Below, one piece after another: positions 34,215 to 46,375 of a stretch of 64,000 nt of DNA. The DNA lies in contig NC_068938.1 in the NCBI RefSeq assembly GCF_016801865.2, forward strand, positions 33,300,129 through 33,364,128, in the 5' to 3' direction. The DNA comes from Culex pipiens pallens. Taxonomy: Eukaryota; Arthropoda; Insecta; Diptera; Culicidae. The translations under genes were made by a program, and so were the position numbers. Positions within the stretch are counted from its first letter, which is position 1. Every line of letters starts with the position of its first letter. The notes under the pieces are model-generated. The model was given only the letters and a program-made list of their open reading frames with translations, had not been told where the DNA came from and did not search any database.

Positions 34215-36420
34215 GTTGATGAAGTGTGCCGAGAGCGTGTGTGTGTGTGGGCGGGTGTTTGCGGTGTAATTTGAATATAAATCTTCTTAATGTACTTATC
34301 TGTTCACTACCACCCACAACCACAAACCCATAAAGGTAGTCACTTCTTCTTCCTCCTTTCAACCTCTTCTTCTTTTTATTGATTGATGCTCCTCACTCAT
34401 AAAAAGTATGTGATAAGGTTTGATTGTAAATGGTAAAATTATTTTTTTTGCGTGATTTTCAACATTATCAACGAAATATCTTATGTACCACAGATGTTTT
34501 GCATGTTAGTTTGTAATCTAAAAAAAATGTGTTCAAATATTAAGTAGAACTGTCTTGTTTAAAATTATTCATTTTCATCGGTGCTCCACTAACTTCACTG
34601 CGTGGTCAATTGAATTGAGTGACACTATTTATGGGACTAGCTTGACCTGTGTCCTGACCGCCACGTGGGTGGTGTCAGCAAAACCGACGAAAAAATAAGC
34701 AACTCGTCCTCACGTATTCTATAGGGTGAATTGGATCCTTACCTTGCTCCTCCCCCCCACGGTGAGGGCAATCAAATTATTTTGATTAAATTTTCGCTTT
34801 CCGTTTTACGTAATCTGGTTCTGGGTTTGTAACGATTCTTAGGTTCGGTAGAGTATTGAGTTGGAAGTTGGAATTTCGATGTAAGTTGGTATTAATTTTA
34901 CTGTTAATGCAAATTTCGCAAAGGTTTGAAGATCCTCTGGGTGTCCAAAAACAAATATCATACTCTTGTACAAGCTACCCGATGTAATTTGAATTTGATT
35001 TCCTCCTGTTAATTTACTGTATTATTCCCTATTAAGCTAAGTGTATCCCGATCAATAAAGAGAAATAGCGTCGGTCACCACCAGAAGGGAGACCCAAGTC
35101 TGGCTGGCAGGGCTAGAGTGACAATAATTGGCTTCCCTTCTTCACCTATTTCCCTGAACCTTGTCCCTTAAAGCTCAAGAATGGCTTCTTGCTGCGGTAT
35201 CGAGGGTGGCGTCTTGTTCGACACGACACAAAACTACTACCGCCCTGCTATGACATCCAGCCCGCCCGATAAACTAATGGAATTATCGTATTAGAGAATC
35301 CACACTTTCAATCCGCTTGTAAATTAATCTCAAAGCTCTCAGGAAAGCTGGGGGGGACTCGAGGACGTCGACGACGACGACGAAGATGAAGTGGCGGTCA
35401 ATCGGACGGAATGTTGAGAGTTGAGAGACAGCCAAGACGTTGAGTTGAGGAAGGTCAACCAGGAAGGTGGGGGTGAGTGTTAGATTGATCCACGGAAATG
35501 GACTTGGGCCTCGGGAAATTGATTTACCTTGTGGTGGGTGGCACAAGTGACAGATGTCGAGCACTGCAATCAGTTGCACAAATAGCCAACAAGGCAGCTT
35601 ATGCGAGTGAGTGTTTGTGTGAATTCTGTATGACATTCCGGCTCAGAAGGCAGGATATTTCCGTTGTCAGATCGGAGGACTTGGCAGAGCGTTTCATTAT
35701 CGAAATTTACTAGGAAATGCTTCTAGAGAAATGAAGGGCTTTGATGCATGTCGAGCAAGGAATTTCTATAAACAAACAAGCTGTCGATGAAGGCAAAAGT
35801 GAAGTATCGTTCGTTGTGGAATTGAAAATTTTGCTTTGGAGTTGGATGATATGATTGGATTTATTTATACCTGAATAATTATTAAAAAATAATTTCGATT
35901 GGATTCTTATAATTCTTCAAACAAACTTTAAAATTATGCAGAAGAAATTGTGCTCTGAATCGGCCAATTTTAACAAATTTGGGCTTATTTGGCTCAAATT
36001 GTCTAAATACATTTTTTTTAAACTGAATCTTACCTTGATTGCGACTTTGAAAATGTTGCATCTTCAGCTCAGAAAATAATAAACGCAAAAAAAATGATTT
36101 AATTTCCAAGTATGAATTTAAAATTCACAACATAAAAATATCTTCTTCAAACGATAAAGGTCGAAGGACATAAGACCAAGTAGACAAAACATTGCATTAA
36201 AGCATAAATCATAAAGTGAAATGACAGAATAAAATAATGTAAAAAATTCTGCTTTTCTTCAATTATTTTCTAATAATTTTGGATAATAAATTTAAATAAA
36301 AAAATAGTTTTGTGAATAAAATTTAAATTTGGACCTTATCAAATTATTTTAGTTTTTTTTTATTTCGTTTAAAAATACTAAATAATATATTTTAATGGTT
36401 GTTTTCGACTGGCATACTTG
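34215..36420. other. No supportable gene; unique intron-like sequence
   Basis: Balanced composition at about 34,580-35,700. A 37-codon open frame from ATG at 35,180 (starting MASCCGIEGG) and a 71-codon frame at 35,498-35,713 (plus) are unrecognised. A donor-like CAAG/GTAAGG on the minus strand near 34,750 has no convincing acceptor. The rest is AT-rich. Confidence 0.4.
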
Positions 36421-36561
36421 TTGCGAGTTGTTTGTGGCTTTCTCAGTCAATAAATCAAATCAAACGATTTTGTTGTTTGAAATTGCCCATTTTTTTCAAT
36501 TTCAAACAACAACATCGATTGATCTGTTTTATTGATTGAGAAAGCCACAAACAACTCGCAA
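36421..36561. repeat. 141-bp near-palindrome (foldback miniature element)
   Basis: TTGCGAGTTGTTTGTGGCTT at 36,421 is matched in inverted form ending at 36,561. Pairing continues inward through TCAATAAA and TTGTTGTTTGAAATTG to a small central loop, giving roughly 65-bp arms with a few mismatches. No target duplication is evident. Confidence 0.75.
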
Positions 36562-38326
36562 TATATTTTAATAAATATTTCCCTCATATTTTGCTTTGAA
36601 ATTATTCCGAGTTCTTTGAAAGATTCTGGAATAAAGATGGGAATAAAGATAAAACATTTAATAGTGAAATTCATACATAAGGATTTTGCTTGAATTTTTC
36701 CAAGAAGTATCATAATTTCTTGAAAATGTTTAAAAAAGCCTTTACCTTCTTATTTAAACCATACTTCGAATTTTTCAATATGTTTCAGGACCCAAAAGCC
36801 AACTTTTGAGCTTACGTCAAGCCATAACATTTTAAAAGGGCGAAAACAGATGTTTACCCCTTTGAATTATTATGATGGTATTTAGATTCTATTAAGGATG
36901 AGTAATTATTTTTTATTTTGTTTTGATGAAACTTTGAGTGTACTTTTTGATGACCAAAAAAAGACATATAGCAATATAATTGCTTAGAATTTTCCAGAAA
37001 AATAGTTACACTCCTAGAAAAATATTCTTTTTTATTTCGACTTTCACACAACAAAATTAGTTGCACAATATAATTATTCAATTATTCAAATTCTCGTTTG
37101 GATATGTTTCAGATGACAAAAATGGCTTTTGAGCTCTGGTACAAGCTGGTCAAATTAAATTTTACAGTCTTTTATCGTAAAAATCATGATTTTTTTAAAC
37201 TGTGACAAATACCAAAAAACACTTACTCACGTTTACGACCTTACCGAATTGATTTGAAAATTTCGAAAATATTTCTTTCAGAGGCTGTTTCTTTGCTAGT
37301 ACGTAATGTTCATGAATTAAAAAAAAAAATGATTCCGACCATCTTGTGGCTATGCTAAAAGATAAAACAAAATATCATCAAAAATTACCATTTTCTAGAA
37401 TAGCTTTTCGAAGCAACATTATTTTTGAAAAAATATCACTTTTTAAGATTTTTACATGTTATTATATAGGTCCTAAACAATACCTGGAATTTTTTCTAAC
37501 CGATTGAAAAGTCCGTCCTCAAGCAATATATTTTTGAATATTTTAATAGTTTTTTGTATTGATTTTTGGCAATTATTTTGTGGAGACTTGTATAATACAG
37601 AAATTGAGTTTTCTAAAGAAAAGCTTATTTTCGAAAGAATTGTTTTTTTTTTGAAAAATTGTCGAAATTGTTGAAAAATGGCCGAATTGACTGAAGGTCG
37701 AAAGTGAACAAAAGGTCGACAGGACAGAGTGTCAAATCAAGAATAAATATTCTGGAAGATTTTTTTTTTTTAATCCTTTGTTTGAAAGAATAAAAGACTT
37801 TTAAAAAATGTTACGAAATCAAGACTGAATTAAATTGAAAGTATTTAAAATGCTTGAAAATTATTTCTTATCAAGATATTTTGTCATTAAACTTATTAAA
37901 AATCTACACATGTTTAAAGAATAGAAAAGCTCACCAAAAAGTGTTGCAGTTTAAAATTATACTGATATAATATTAAGAAAAATTAAATTGGATCAAATTC
38001 GAAATTTTTCTCATACATGTTTTATCAGTCTATCCATTAAAAATTGAATGAAATCGTTAATTCGTGTTATTGTATTTTTTCTGAATTAATCTTATCAACA
38101 TATAAAACATTGCTCTGTAAGTTTTTTTTTCAATTTTTCTTAATCTTGCTAGTGCCTTAGTTAAAGAAATAATTGTTCCAAAATGGATTATGATGCAACA
38201 CACAGCTGAAAGAAACTCCAAAACTCTGTTATGCCCTTCAAAATAACTCATTGTATCTTGATTTTTCACCAATAAAACCGAATTAAATTGAATTGAATAA
38301 AACATTGCTAACCGAATTGCAGACCC
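36562..38326. other. AT-rich, no gene
   Basis: Strongly AT-rich. Open frames of 75 to 97 codons on the minus strand are low-complexity by eye and unrecognised. Confidence 0.4.
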
Positions 38327-38600
38327 CAGGGTTGCCAGTTTGCCAGACAAATCTGGGAATGCCTGATTTTTCTAGTGTCAGCCAGAAGAAATATTTTCAT
38401 ACTCTGTTCCAGATTTTGACAGATTTTCCAAGATTTTAATTTTTTGCCTATTTTGATCAATTTTTTTATAAAAATAAGCGAGTTTATCTGAATTTATGTA
38501 TCATATTATTAATTAATTAATTAATTTATAACATCTATCCCCTCCCCGATTCACAATTGTAAGATTTTGATGTGCAAGATTTTCCAGATTTTTTTTGATT
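38327..38600 (+). mobile_element. Possible one-ended hAT-like fragment
   Basis: CAGGGTTGCCAGTTTGCCAG (38,327) has the CAGGG start typical of hAT ends. It is followed by repeated CAGATTTT(C)CAAGATTTT-like phrases. No matching right end or 8-bp duplication was found, so this is tentative. Confidence 0.3.
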
Positions 38601-41600
38601 GTTTTTGAATCTGCCTTCAGTTAGGATTATTCAAAAACACTAAAAAAGCTAGAATACAAATTTTGTTTATAGGACTTAAAAAAATACAAGAAATAAATCC
38701 ATTTCCACGTTTGGCTGAGAATTACTTCACTGAAAACTGAAATAATGCTTACGTTTTCAACAATTCCTTTGATTTGTGTCCCCAGGATGGTATCTTGAAC
38801 AGTCGAAATCTGACTCTGCTCTGACTCTTCTTTTTTTATACCTAAGAGTGGCTCAATCTTCATGAAATACCTTTCCTAATGGACGAAATTGGAGTCATTT
38901 TTGAATCTCCCCTGGTGTACACGAGAAGTCAAGAGTCCTTCGTATGAAACTTTGAGATGACAAAAAGCTATAAATTCCAGACTCTGCTTGCTGCCTTTGA
39001 AGCTTAGATTCCAGTTTCAATGCGAACAGAACTCCAGCATGTCGTGAGCAATGGAATGAAAGCTGAAGTAGATTGAGAATTTGCTCAATAAACATCATTC
39101 TTTCACTTTACCAAATTGAAAGTTATGCTGTGTTGAAATCGTGCGAACCTCAAACGCGATGACCATGACCTTCAGTTGTTTTTGCCGACATAAGTTTTGA
39201 ACAATTAATTAAGCATCTTGAATTTTATGAATTTAGAATGACGCAGCACAGCAGAAGCTTTTACCCTTTCCTTTATACTTATATCTCTTGAAAAAGTGAG
39301 GGAGAAAAAAAACTTGCCATTTTCCCCTCCGAAGAAAAGCTCGCTTCCCACCCAGAAATCCCTGAGTCACTCTTTGTTGGGCTTCCCTTTTGCCGTTACC
39401 AGCACGGCGGCACCCGTGCAAAAATTGATAAAAGGAAAAGCGATCCTTTTCAGGTCCGTTAAAAGATAAGCTCCTTTCATCGCTTCCCACACACACACAC
39501 AAAACCGCCGCGAATATGACCAGCAACAGTGTGTGGGTGGGTGTGTGTTTGAGCGTGCCAAAAATCCCATCTTTTATATTTCATTCAATCACTTTCACCT
39601 CTGGCCCTCGCCACTTCCTTTCCTCTCTCCTACCTAAAAGGGGGAAAAAACTGCTCAAATGTCGTTATCATGCAGCAAAATTGATTACTTGCTCAATAGA
39701 AAACATCATTTATTATCGCATCCCGGAGGTCCACCCCCACCCAAAACTGAGGGAAATTTTACCCCGAAAAAAAAGCTGCGACTCAGCATTAGCATTCAAC
39801 CGTCAAACATTTTCCCTCCCTTGGCACCCCCTCCCCCCTTTTCCACGCGAATCCTCAGAAATCGGGTGAGGAAAATTTTATAAATTATGATAAATACGTT
39901 CATTGTCTCGGTGCGAAAATTGGCATTAATCAGATGGTGGGGGCTAGTCGGTTCACATTTTCTTTCACTTGACGCAACGACTCCCGACGGTGGCGGCGGG
40001 ACGGAACTTCATCAGGTCATAATTCATTTCCAAGGGAGCTTTTCCAACCTCCCACTTCCACTGGCAAAAAGTAGACAAAGCTGACAGAAGGCAAAACGAC
40101 GAAAGACAACGACGGGAGTCGTCGTGCGAAATTAAAATGAATATTTGTTACTTTTTTTTTTTGGTTGCTTTTTTGGGTTTAGTCCTGTAGGAGCATTTCG
40201 TTGAAAGTGATGGTGGCGGTGGGATGTTTTCCGGGAACAAAGAAGGAACAGAAATAAAGTAAAATTTAATTTTGTTTCTGTTATTTTTTTCAATTTGAAA
40301 TGATTTAAAAAAAATTGTTTTACAGAAATTTTCAAACTCATTTTTTGAAATACTTCCATCACTCTCAAAATCACCCTAAAATTCAACACCCCCCATCCCA
40401 AACAACAAACCACCTCGCATTGTTACTGAAACAGACACAACAGAGTGCTGCTGCGACGACATTCGTTTAGGGAGAAAAATGGCTGCATGCTCGGTTAATT
40501 TAGAAACGTGTTTTGTGAAACGTCACATCTAACTACCCGAACCAACCAGCCACCAGTTTCTGTGACGTGGGTGGTCGTTTGTAGCTTGACGGAGTACGCT
40601 AAAGTTGAGGTGCTGGGGAAGGAGCTTTTTTCTTAATTGGAAGCAGAAATCGAAGAACACAAGTTGCAAAGGGTGGTGTGACCTTTTGGGATAAAAGGGA
40701 TCAGTTTGGCTTGTTTGAATGTTTTTTTTTTCTGATATATTTCGAACAAATTTAAAAATATACAAAACATATAATTAAAGACTCCTAAAAGCTGAAAACT
40801 AAGGATATAGTAAAAAAAATGGTAAAAATAGATTAAATGTAAAAGGTTTTAGAAATAAAGGTGGAAAAGTCAAAAGGTTAAAATTGGACAAAAAGTCGAA
40901 AAAACAAAATGTCAAAAGTGGATGAAATATCTAATGTTATTAGTTTTTTTCCAATAGATAACAGCTGAGCCAACGAAATGTAATTTTTGTTTGTACAGAT
41001 TTTTAAATACTTTTGATAATAAAATTTCTCTCTGCTATTTATTGTTAGTTCTATTTTTTCATAAAATTTGTTTTTGCTCAAATAGCTCACAGATATCATA
41101 TTTTTTTTGTGCAGTTTTCTCATATTCAATTTAATATTTTATTTTCTTTTAATATGTTCGCTAAGATTTTTTTTAATAAATTGGCAGATTTTAAGAAAAT
41201 GATATTAAAAATTTCAATCCTTAATCCTTTTCTTTTCATAGTTAACATGATAATTATGATAATTATAATACATGGGCAGGTAAAAATGCATTCGAAAACA
41301 CTTTTTTCATTCAAATATCAATACCATGACTTGTAATTTCATTTTCGATTTTATTTTTTGCCAGAGTTAAGGGATATAATCTTCAAAAAATATTAGCAAT
41401 CGCCTAATAAAAAAAACCAACATTTCACCATATAATTTAAAATAAAATAATGACAACCATCAAGATTACATGTTCCAAAAGTTCCAGGAAAATAGTGTGA
41501 CTATCTCACCATATTTGATAATAATTGCTATGATTTCAAAATTATTTTAAATCAATTTTTCATTCTTTTATAGAATATCAAGCGTTTTAACTAAACAGTA

Positions 41601-42450
41601 ATTTTATTTAAAAAATTTCTAACATAAAATTATGCCACCGTAACATTTTAAACAAAATTTTGAATTTACATCGAACTGAAATTTTAAATTCAGATATGAA
41701 TTCATTTTCTTCCACTGACATGGATTTGAAATTTGAGCCTGAATATAAAACTATTTTTACCTCCTCTTAACCTTAACTAATCGATTTTTTCACAAAAAAA
41801 AAAAGAAAAAAGTATCTTAAAAATATTTAATTTTAAGTTACTATACTTTATATGCCTAAAAAAAAGAGACACACCACAATATTCCTCTAATTCGTCGCAG
41901 TGGTCATAACGCTCAACAAAAAAGTCACTATAAAACATCACCGTGAAATATAACCAACACTCAAAAAATTTATTGTTAAGCCCCTAATAAAACAAAATTG
42001 TACAAAAAAATATTTTCTTGAATTCAAAAATTTATCGCTGCTAAAAAGTGAAAAATAGAAAAATGTTTTTATTGCAGAGAAAAAGTCATTTTTGTACTTC
42101 ATTAATCTACAATATCTATTGAAAAATTGTTTAGAATTTCGCAAATCGACTTTTCTTTGATTTTATTTGTTAGAAACATTTTGCATCGATATCTTATAAC
42201 CATAAAAAAGCCAATTCCAAAAATCATTTTTAAATGTAAAATTGGATTCTCAATTCAAATGTATTTGGTTGAATTGTTCAACAAAATTGTCTTCTTTTAT
42301 TTTATAATAATAATAATCTATGCCATTTGCAATTTTGGACATTGTTGATCTGACTTTTAACAAAAATGAGTTTTTTTTAAGTTATACCCAACTGACCTTC
42401 AATTTTCAATCGATGATATCTTTATCAAATTTGCAATGTTGAAAAGTGAA
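38601..42450. other. No gene seen; unique then strongly AT-rich sequence
   Basis: About 39,230-40,640 is less AT-rich and repeat-poor, with an ACACAC run near 39,489. Open frames of 65 to 117 codons there are unrecognised. From 40,700 to 42,450 the sequence is very AT-rich, with CAACTTTT-type motifs and no recognisable boundaries. Confidence 0.4.
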
Positions 42451-42454
42451 ACCT

Positions 42455-43363
42455 GAGCAATTCTCTACTGAAACCGGAAATGGATTTTATTTGTATTTTT
42501 TTGATTTGGCTCAAACTTTGTGGGGGCCTTCCCTATGATCAAAGAAGATATTTTGAGCCATTGGTTCACCCATACAAGTCTCCATACAATTTTGGCAGCT
42601 GTCTATACAAAAATGGTACGTGAATATTCAAACAGCTGTAACTTTTGAGCGAATTTCCTGATCAATTTGGTGTCTTCGGCAAAGTTGTAGGTATTGTTGA
42701 GGACTATTGAGGAAAAAAATAGGTACCGTTTTCACGATATAGCCACCGAATGTTTGATTTCAGCGAAATATTTGCAGTTTTTCGATTTAAAAAAGTAGCC
42801 TTGAGTTTTCATTTCTAAAAATTTTTTTTTTTGAAAAAATCAGAAAAATTGCTATAAAATTGTCTAAGAGATATTGAAGATTGGACCTCTGGTTGCTGAG
42901 ATTCAGCGGCTTGAAGAAAAAGAAACACGAAAATTTTAATTTTTTGAAGTCTCACCCAAACAACCCATCGATGGTCTGATTTTCAATGTTAAAACATAAA
43001 ACATTCGTGAAATTTTCAGATCTTTTCGAAAACAATGTTTTTCATATTTTTCAATCAAGACTAACATTTTAAAAGGGCTTGACATTCAATATTACGCCCT
43101 TTTAAAATGTTAGTGTTGATTCAAAAAAATTCAAAATATTGTTTTCGGAAAATTCGGAAAATTTCACGAATGTTTCATATTTTAACATTGAAAAAAATAA
43201 CATTGATCAGCTGCCCAAATTGTATGGAGACTTGTATGGGTTAACCAATGACACAAAATAGCTTCTTTGGTCATAGGGAAGGCCCCCACAAAGTTTGAGC
43301 CAAATCAAAAAAATACAAAAAATATGAATGGTCGAAATCGGTCGATATCTTAGAGAATTGCTC
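42455..43363. mobile_element. 909-bp GAGCAATT foldback element with 4-bp duplication
   Basis: It begins GAGCAATTCTCT (42,455) and ends AGAGAATTGCTC (43,363). It is flanked by ACCT on both sides (42,451-42,454 and 43,364-43,367). The two arms are inverted copies: both contain GTGGGGGCCTTCCCTATGA and the TGTATGGA...CATACAA segments. The centre at about 43,085 pairs AACATTTTAAAAGGGC with its complement. The right arm is shorter because of internal deletion. Non-coding. Confidence 0.8.
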
Positions 43364-43777
43364 ACCTGTGCGAAATTTTCTCAACTGGTTGAACAAAATC
43401 TTTTCAGTTTTTTTTGACGAAGAACTTCGTCTTAGGGCTCTATACAGGGTAGCAATCCAAAATTTCGCGAAGCGAAATGAAACGCTTTGGTTTCACCTTC
43501 CCTCTCGGCAAATTTCCCCTCTTCTTAGCGCACGCTGGTTGGTTGAACAAACGTTTCCCAATCAGTCAATCGAGAGACGTGAGATTGATGTATCTAAAAT
43601 CACCCCCACTCTACCTCATAATTTTCGGATCGTCGACGGGCAACAAGCGAATAAGGAGGTATAGGAGAATGGGTTCAAAAAGGCGGGGCATACGTCCCCG
43701 ACCTAAATCAACAAAAAGCGGCTCGGTCAGTCCCGAAAATTCATTCTGCTGCTGGACGTCGACAAGTCAACATCAGG

Positions 43778-43846
43778 AGCAGATGGCCTGGAGGCCCGGT
43801 AGCAGACGGCTTGGAAGCCCGGGAGCAGATGGCCTGGAGGCAGGGT
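43778..43846 (+). repeat. Three tandem 23-bp repeats
   Basis: Three copies of a unit reading AGCAGATGGCCTGGAGG plus six more bases occupy 43,778-43,800, 43,801-43,823 and 43,824-43,846, with a few substitutions. Non-coding minisatellite. Confidence 0.8.
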
Positions 43847-43916
43847 AGCAATCCAAACCACCTGTAGTGGCCGGAGGCCCTCGGGGATATTCCGATAAGG
43901 GGACATTTGCGGAACC

Positions 43917-45254
43917 TAGAGCGTCCAATTTCCCGGGGTTACAAATTTCCCGGGAAACGGGAAATTTTCAACCAATTTCCCGGGAAATCCCGGGAATTCC
44001 CGGGAAATTTTAAATTTATTGAAAATTGTTATGATCTTGGGTTTGATTAATATTTTGCATTAAAATTGTATATGAAAGCAACTTTAATGGTTAAAATAAA
44101 TGTGAAGATCAATTAAAAGCTTGACTGCATGTAGAAAATCATACAACTACAAGTAAATTTATATTTTTTTCTGATTTTATAAGATCAAATCGTATATTAA
44201 ACCAAAAAATGATCTTAATTTGTTCAAACAAATCATATTGGTTTCAGCTCTTGAACAAAATAGTAAAGCTTTTTAGTTTTTCCTGAAAAATCTAACTTCT
44301 CGTTATACTTCAAACAACTATTTTTTTTAAATATTAGAAACAAGTTTTTAAAATATTTTGTTGACACCTCTGAAACAATACAAAGTAGTTTTTCAATGAT
44401 ATTTTATGGTTTTATTATGGCACATGGTTTTGGGGTTTATAATTGACTTCGGCTGAAATTTTTTTCAAAGCGCAAAAACCATGATTTTGATGAAATGTAC
44501 GATAAATTAATAGCACTCTACAAGCATTCTTCATTTTTTTTCTTCAAATTTAACCCTAACACCTATTGTTGCATCAGTGCTCCATTATAATGTCTTGAAT
44601 AGTAGGTATTAAACAAATTGAAGAAATTCTTCTTGCAGAAACCTATTTGAAATATTTAATGTTACTACATAATTCAATTTTCATCCCATTTGATCATGAT
44701 AAACAAAAACGTAAAGAATCTCAATTTTGTTAAAAGTTTATTTTCATTAAGCTAGATCTATTTCCAGATGCTTCTAAGATTAATATTATATCAAATTAGT
44801 CTTGTTTTAAAATTTTATGATCCTCCGATTAATTCTTTTTTATTAGAACGGGACCATCCATAAACCACGTGGACAACTTAGGGGGGGGGGGGGGTTCGGC
44901 GATTGTCCACGCTCCATACAAAAAAGATTTTATTTGTATGGAAATTGTCCACGATGGGGGGGGGGGGGGGGGGGTTGAGAATTCCAAAAAAGTGTCCACG
45001 TGGTTTGTGGATGGTCCCAACTGAAAATTAACTGGAATTGAGCTAATTTTTGTTGAGATTCTTCTTTTATTATTTTTTTCAAAGCAATTTCACAAAATTG
45101 GTTTCAAAAAGTTGAGAATATGTATACTTCCGATTGAATTTCGGGAATTCCCGGGAAATTTTCAAATTTCCCGGGAAACGGGAAATATATTTTTACGGGA
45201 AATCCCGGGAATTCCCGGTAAATTTTTTCCCGGGACGGGAAATTGGACGCTCTA
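43917..45254. mobile_element. 1338-bp hAT-like element with CCCGGGAAT-rich ends
   Basis: The terminal inverted repeat TAGAGCGTCCAATT (43,917-43,930) is matched exactly at 45,241-45,254. The flanks are a perfect 8-bp duplication GCGGAACC (43,909-43,916 and 45,255-45,262). TAGAG fits hAT termini. Subterminal regions on both sides are crowded with TTCCCGGGAA palindromes, possible transposase-binding sites. There is no transposase frame. A 169-bp element is inserted at 44,850-45,018. The intact target sequence survives in the neighbouring repeat unit at 45,397-45,404. Confidence 0.93.
44850..45018. mobile_element. 169-bp miniature element with GGGACCATCC ends, copy 2 (nested)
   Basis: The ends are GGGACCATCCATAAACCACG and its inverted counterpart ending GGATGGTCCC, with about 25 bp of terminal repeat. 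The flanks are AAC on both sides (44,847-44,849 and 45,019-45,021), a 3-bp duplication. Two long G-runs flank a short central stem. Same family as 5985-6144. Confidence 0.85.
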
Positions 45255-45813
45255 GCGGAACCATAAGAGTTGGGGCAGTATGGGTATCAAACTTCAGGGA
45301 TTTTGATACTGGACATGAAATTTGACATTTTGGCAGTAGTGGCCACAACCTGCAGTGGCTGGAGGCCCTCGGGGATATTCCGATAAGGGGACATTTGCGG
45401 AACCATAAGAGTTGGGGCAATATGGGTATCAAACTTTAGGGATTATGATACTGAACATGAAATTTGACATTTTGCCAGTAGTGGCGACCACCTGGAGTGG
45501 CCGGAGGCATCGGGAGCAGGAGTGTAGCAAGAATTTTGGTTGGGGAGGGGCTGGAAGAAGAAATTTTCTACTTGCTTACTTCTTTTTCCATCTTTCCCAG
45601 ATGTCTTCCAAAAATTTCAAGGGAGGGGGGGGGGAGGGGGCTTCAGCTCAAAGCCCCCGTTATCCAACGTCAAAATAACATGAGACCATCTTTTAGCAGA
45701 AATAAATAGATCTTAAGAAATAACTCTTTCGTGATTGATTTTGTGGCCAAGAAACGCATATAATAATAACTATAAAAAAATCGTTTACTTTTGTGTCCGA
45801 AGTTCTTCGTCAT

Positions 45814-46375
45814 GATGGTTCTGCCTGTAGCATTACCACAGCACCTTTTTTTAAACGGGCTTTAATCATAAAACATCCGATTTATTTTGCTATTCTTGTA
45901 TTCAAATAATTGTATTGATTTAAGATTAAGGATAAGCAAGAGCATTTTTGTAAATTCAAAATCCACCAAAGCTTCATTTAGATTGCCACTTTGAAAGAGC
46001 AAACAACTGACATTTCTGTGCCCATAATCACTCTAAAGTCCACTTTTTCCATTTCTCAAAACCACATCTTACACCCAGTTCAAACCACTTTTTTCTCACC
46101 CTCTTACACCTTAAAACTGCAGCAGTAACAATGACTGCTGTACAGTACACAGAGCTGCCTTCAACCTTTTTTTTAACCCTTCAAGCTGACAGTACAACTA
46201 AAGGAAGAGGGTGCTGGTGTCATTGGTTCAGAGTGACTAACGAGACGTGAGACGTGACAGTTTGATACAGCGAGGTTCGGCTCCACGTTCAAAGTTTGTT
46301 GTCCCCTTGGTTGGGGGAAAAAAAATCCACGCAGAATCCTCCTCCCCCCTCCTTCTTCTCTGAATTTTTAAATTA
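45814..46375. other. No gene seen
   Basis: Mixed composition sequence with GACGTGAGACGTGACAG near 46,240. Nothing supportable. Confidence 0.4.

Larger units (their letters stand above)
43850..45513 (+). repeat. Tandem repeat of about 140 bp, split by a transposon
   Basis: Units contain GGCCGGAGGCC, then GGGGATATTCCGATAAGGGG, then ACATTTGCGGAACCATAAG, then GGGTATCAAAC, then GACATTTTG(G/C)CAGTAGTGG. The first unit is cut after GCGGAACC at 43,916 by a 1.34-kb insertion and resumes at 45,263. A full unbroken unit follows (about 45,263-45,405) and then a partial one. Confidence 0.8.
43426..45811. other. Region bounded by GACGAAGAACTTCGTC palindromes
   Basis: GACGAAGAACTTCGTC at 43,426 and its near-copy CGAAGTTCTTCGTC ending at 45,811 bracket a block containing a 43,778-43,846 minisatellite, a longer tandem repeat, and an inserted hAT-like element. 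The palindromes may be the ends of an older element. The 43,440-43,770 part is less AT-rich and has 98- and 123-codon frames that I do not recognise. Confidence 0.35.

Noticed and set aside
34740..34775. Possible minus-strand exon end (CAAG/GTAAGG)
   Set aside because: There is no polypyrimidine-AG acceptor at a sensible distance and no coding similarity.
43778..43846. CRISPR-like short repeats
   Set aside because: The 23-bp units are directly adjacent with no spacers and the DNA is eukaryotic. It is a minisatellite.
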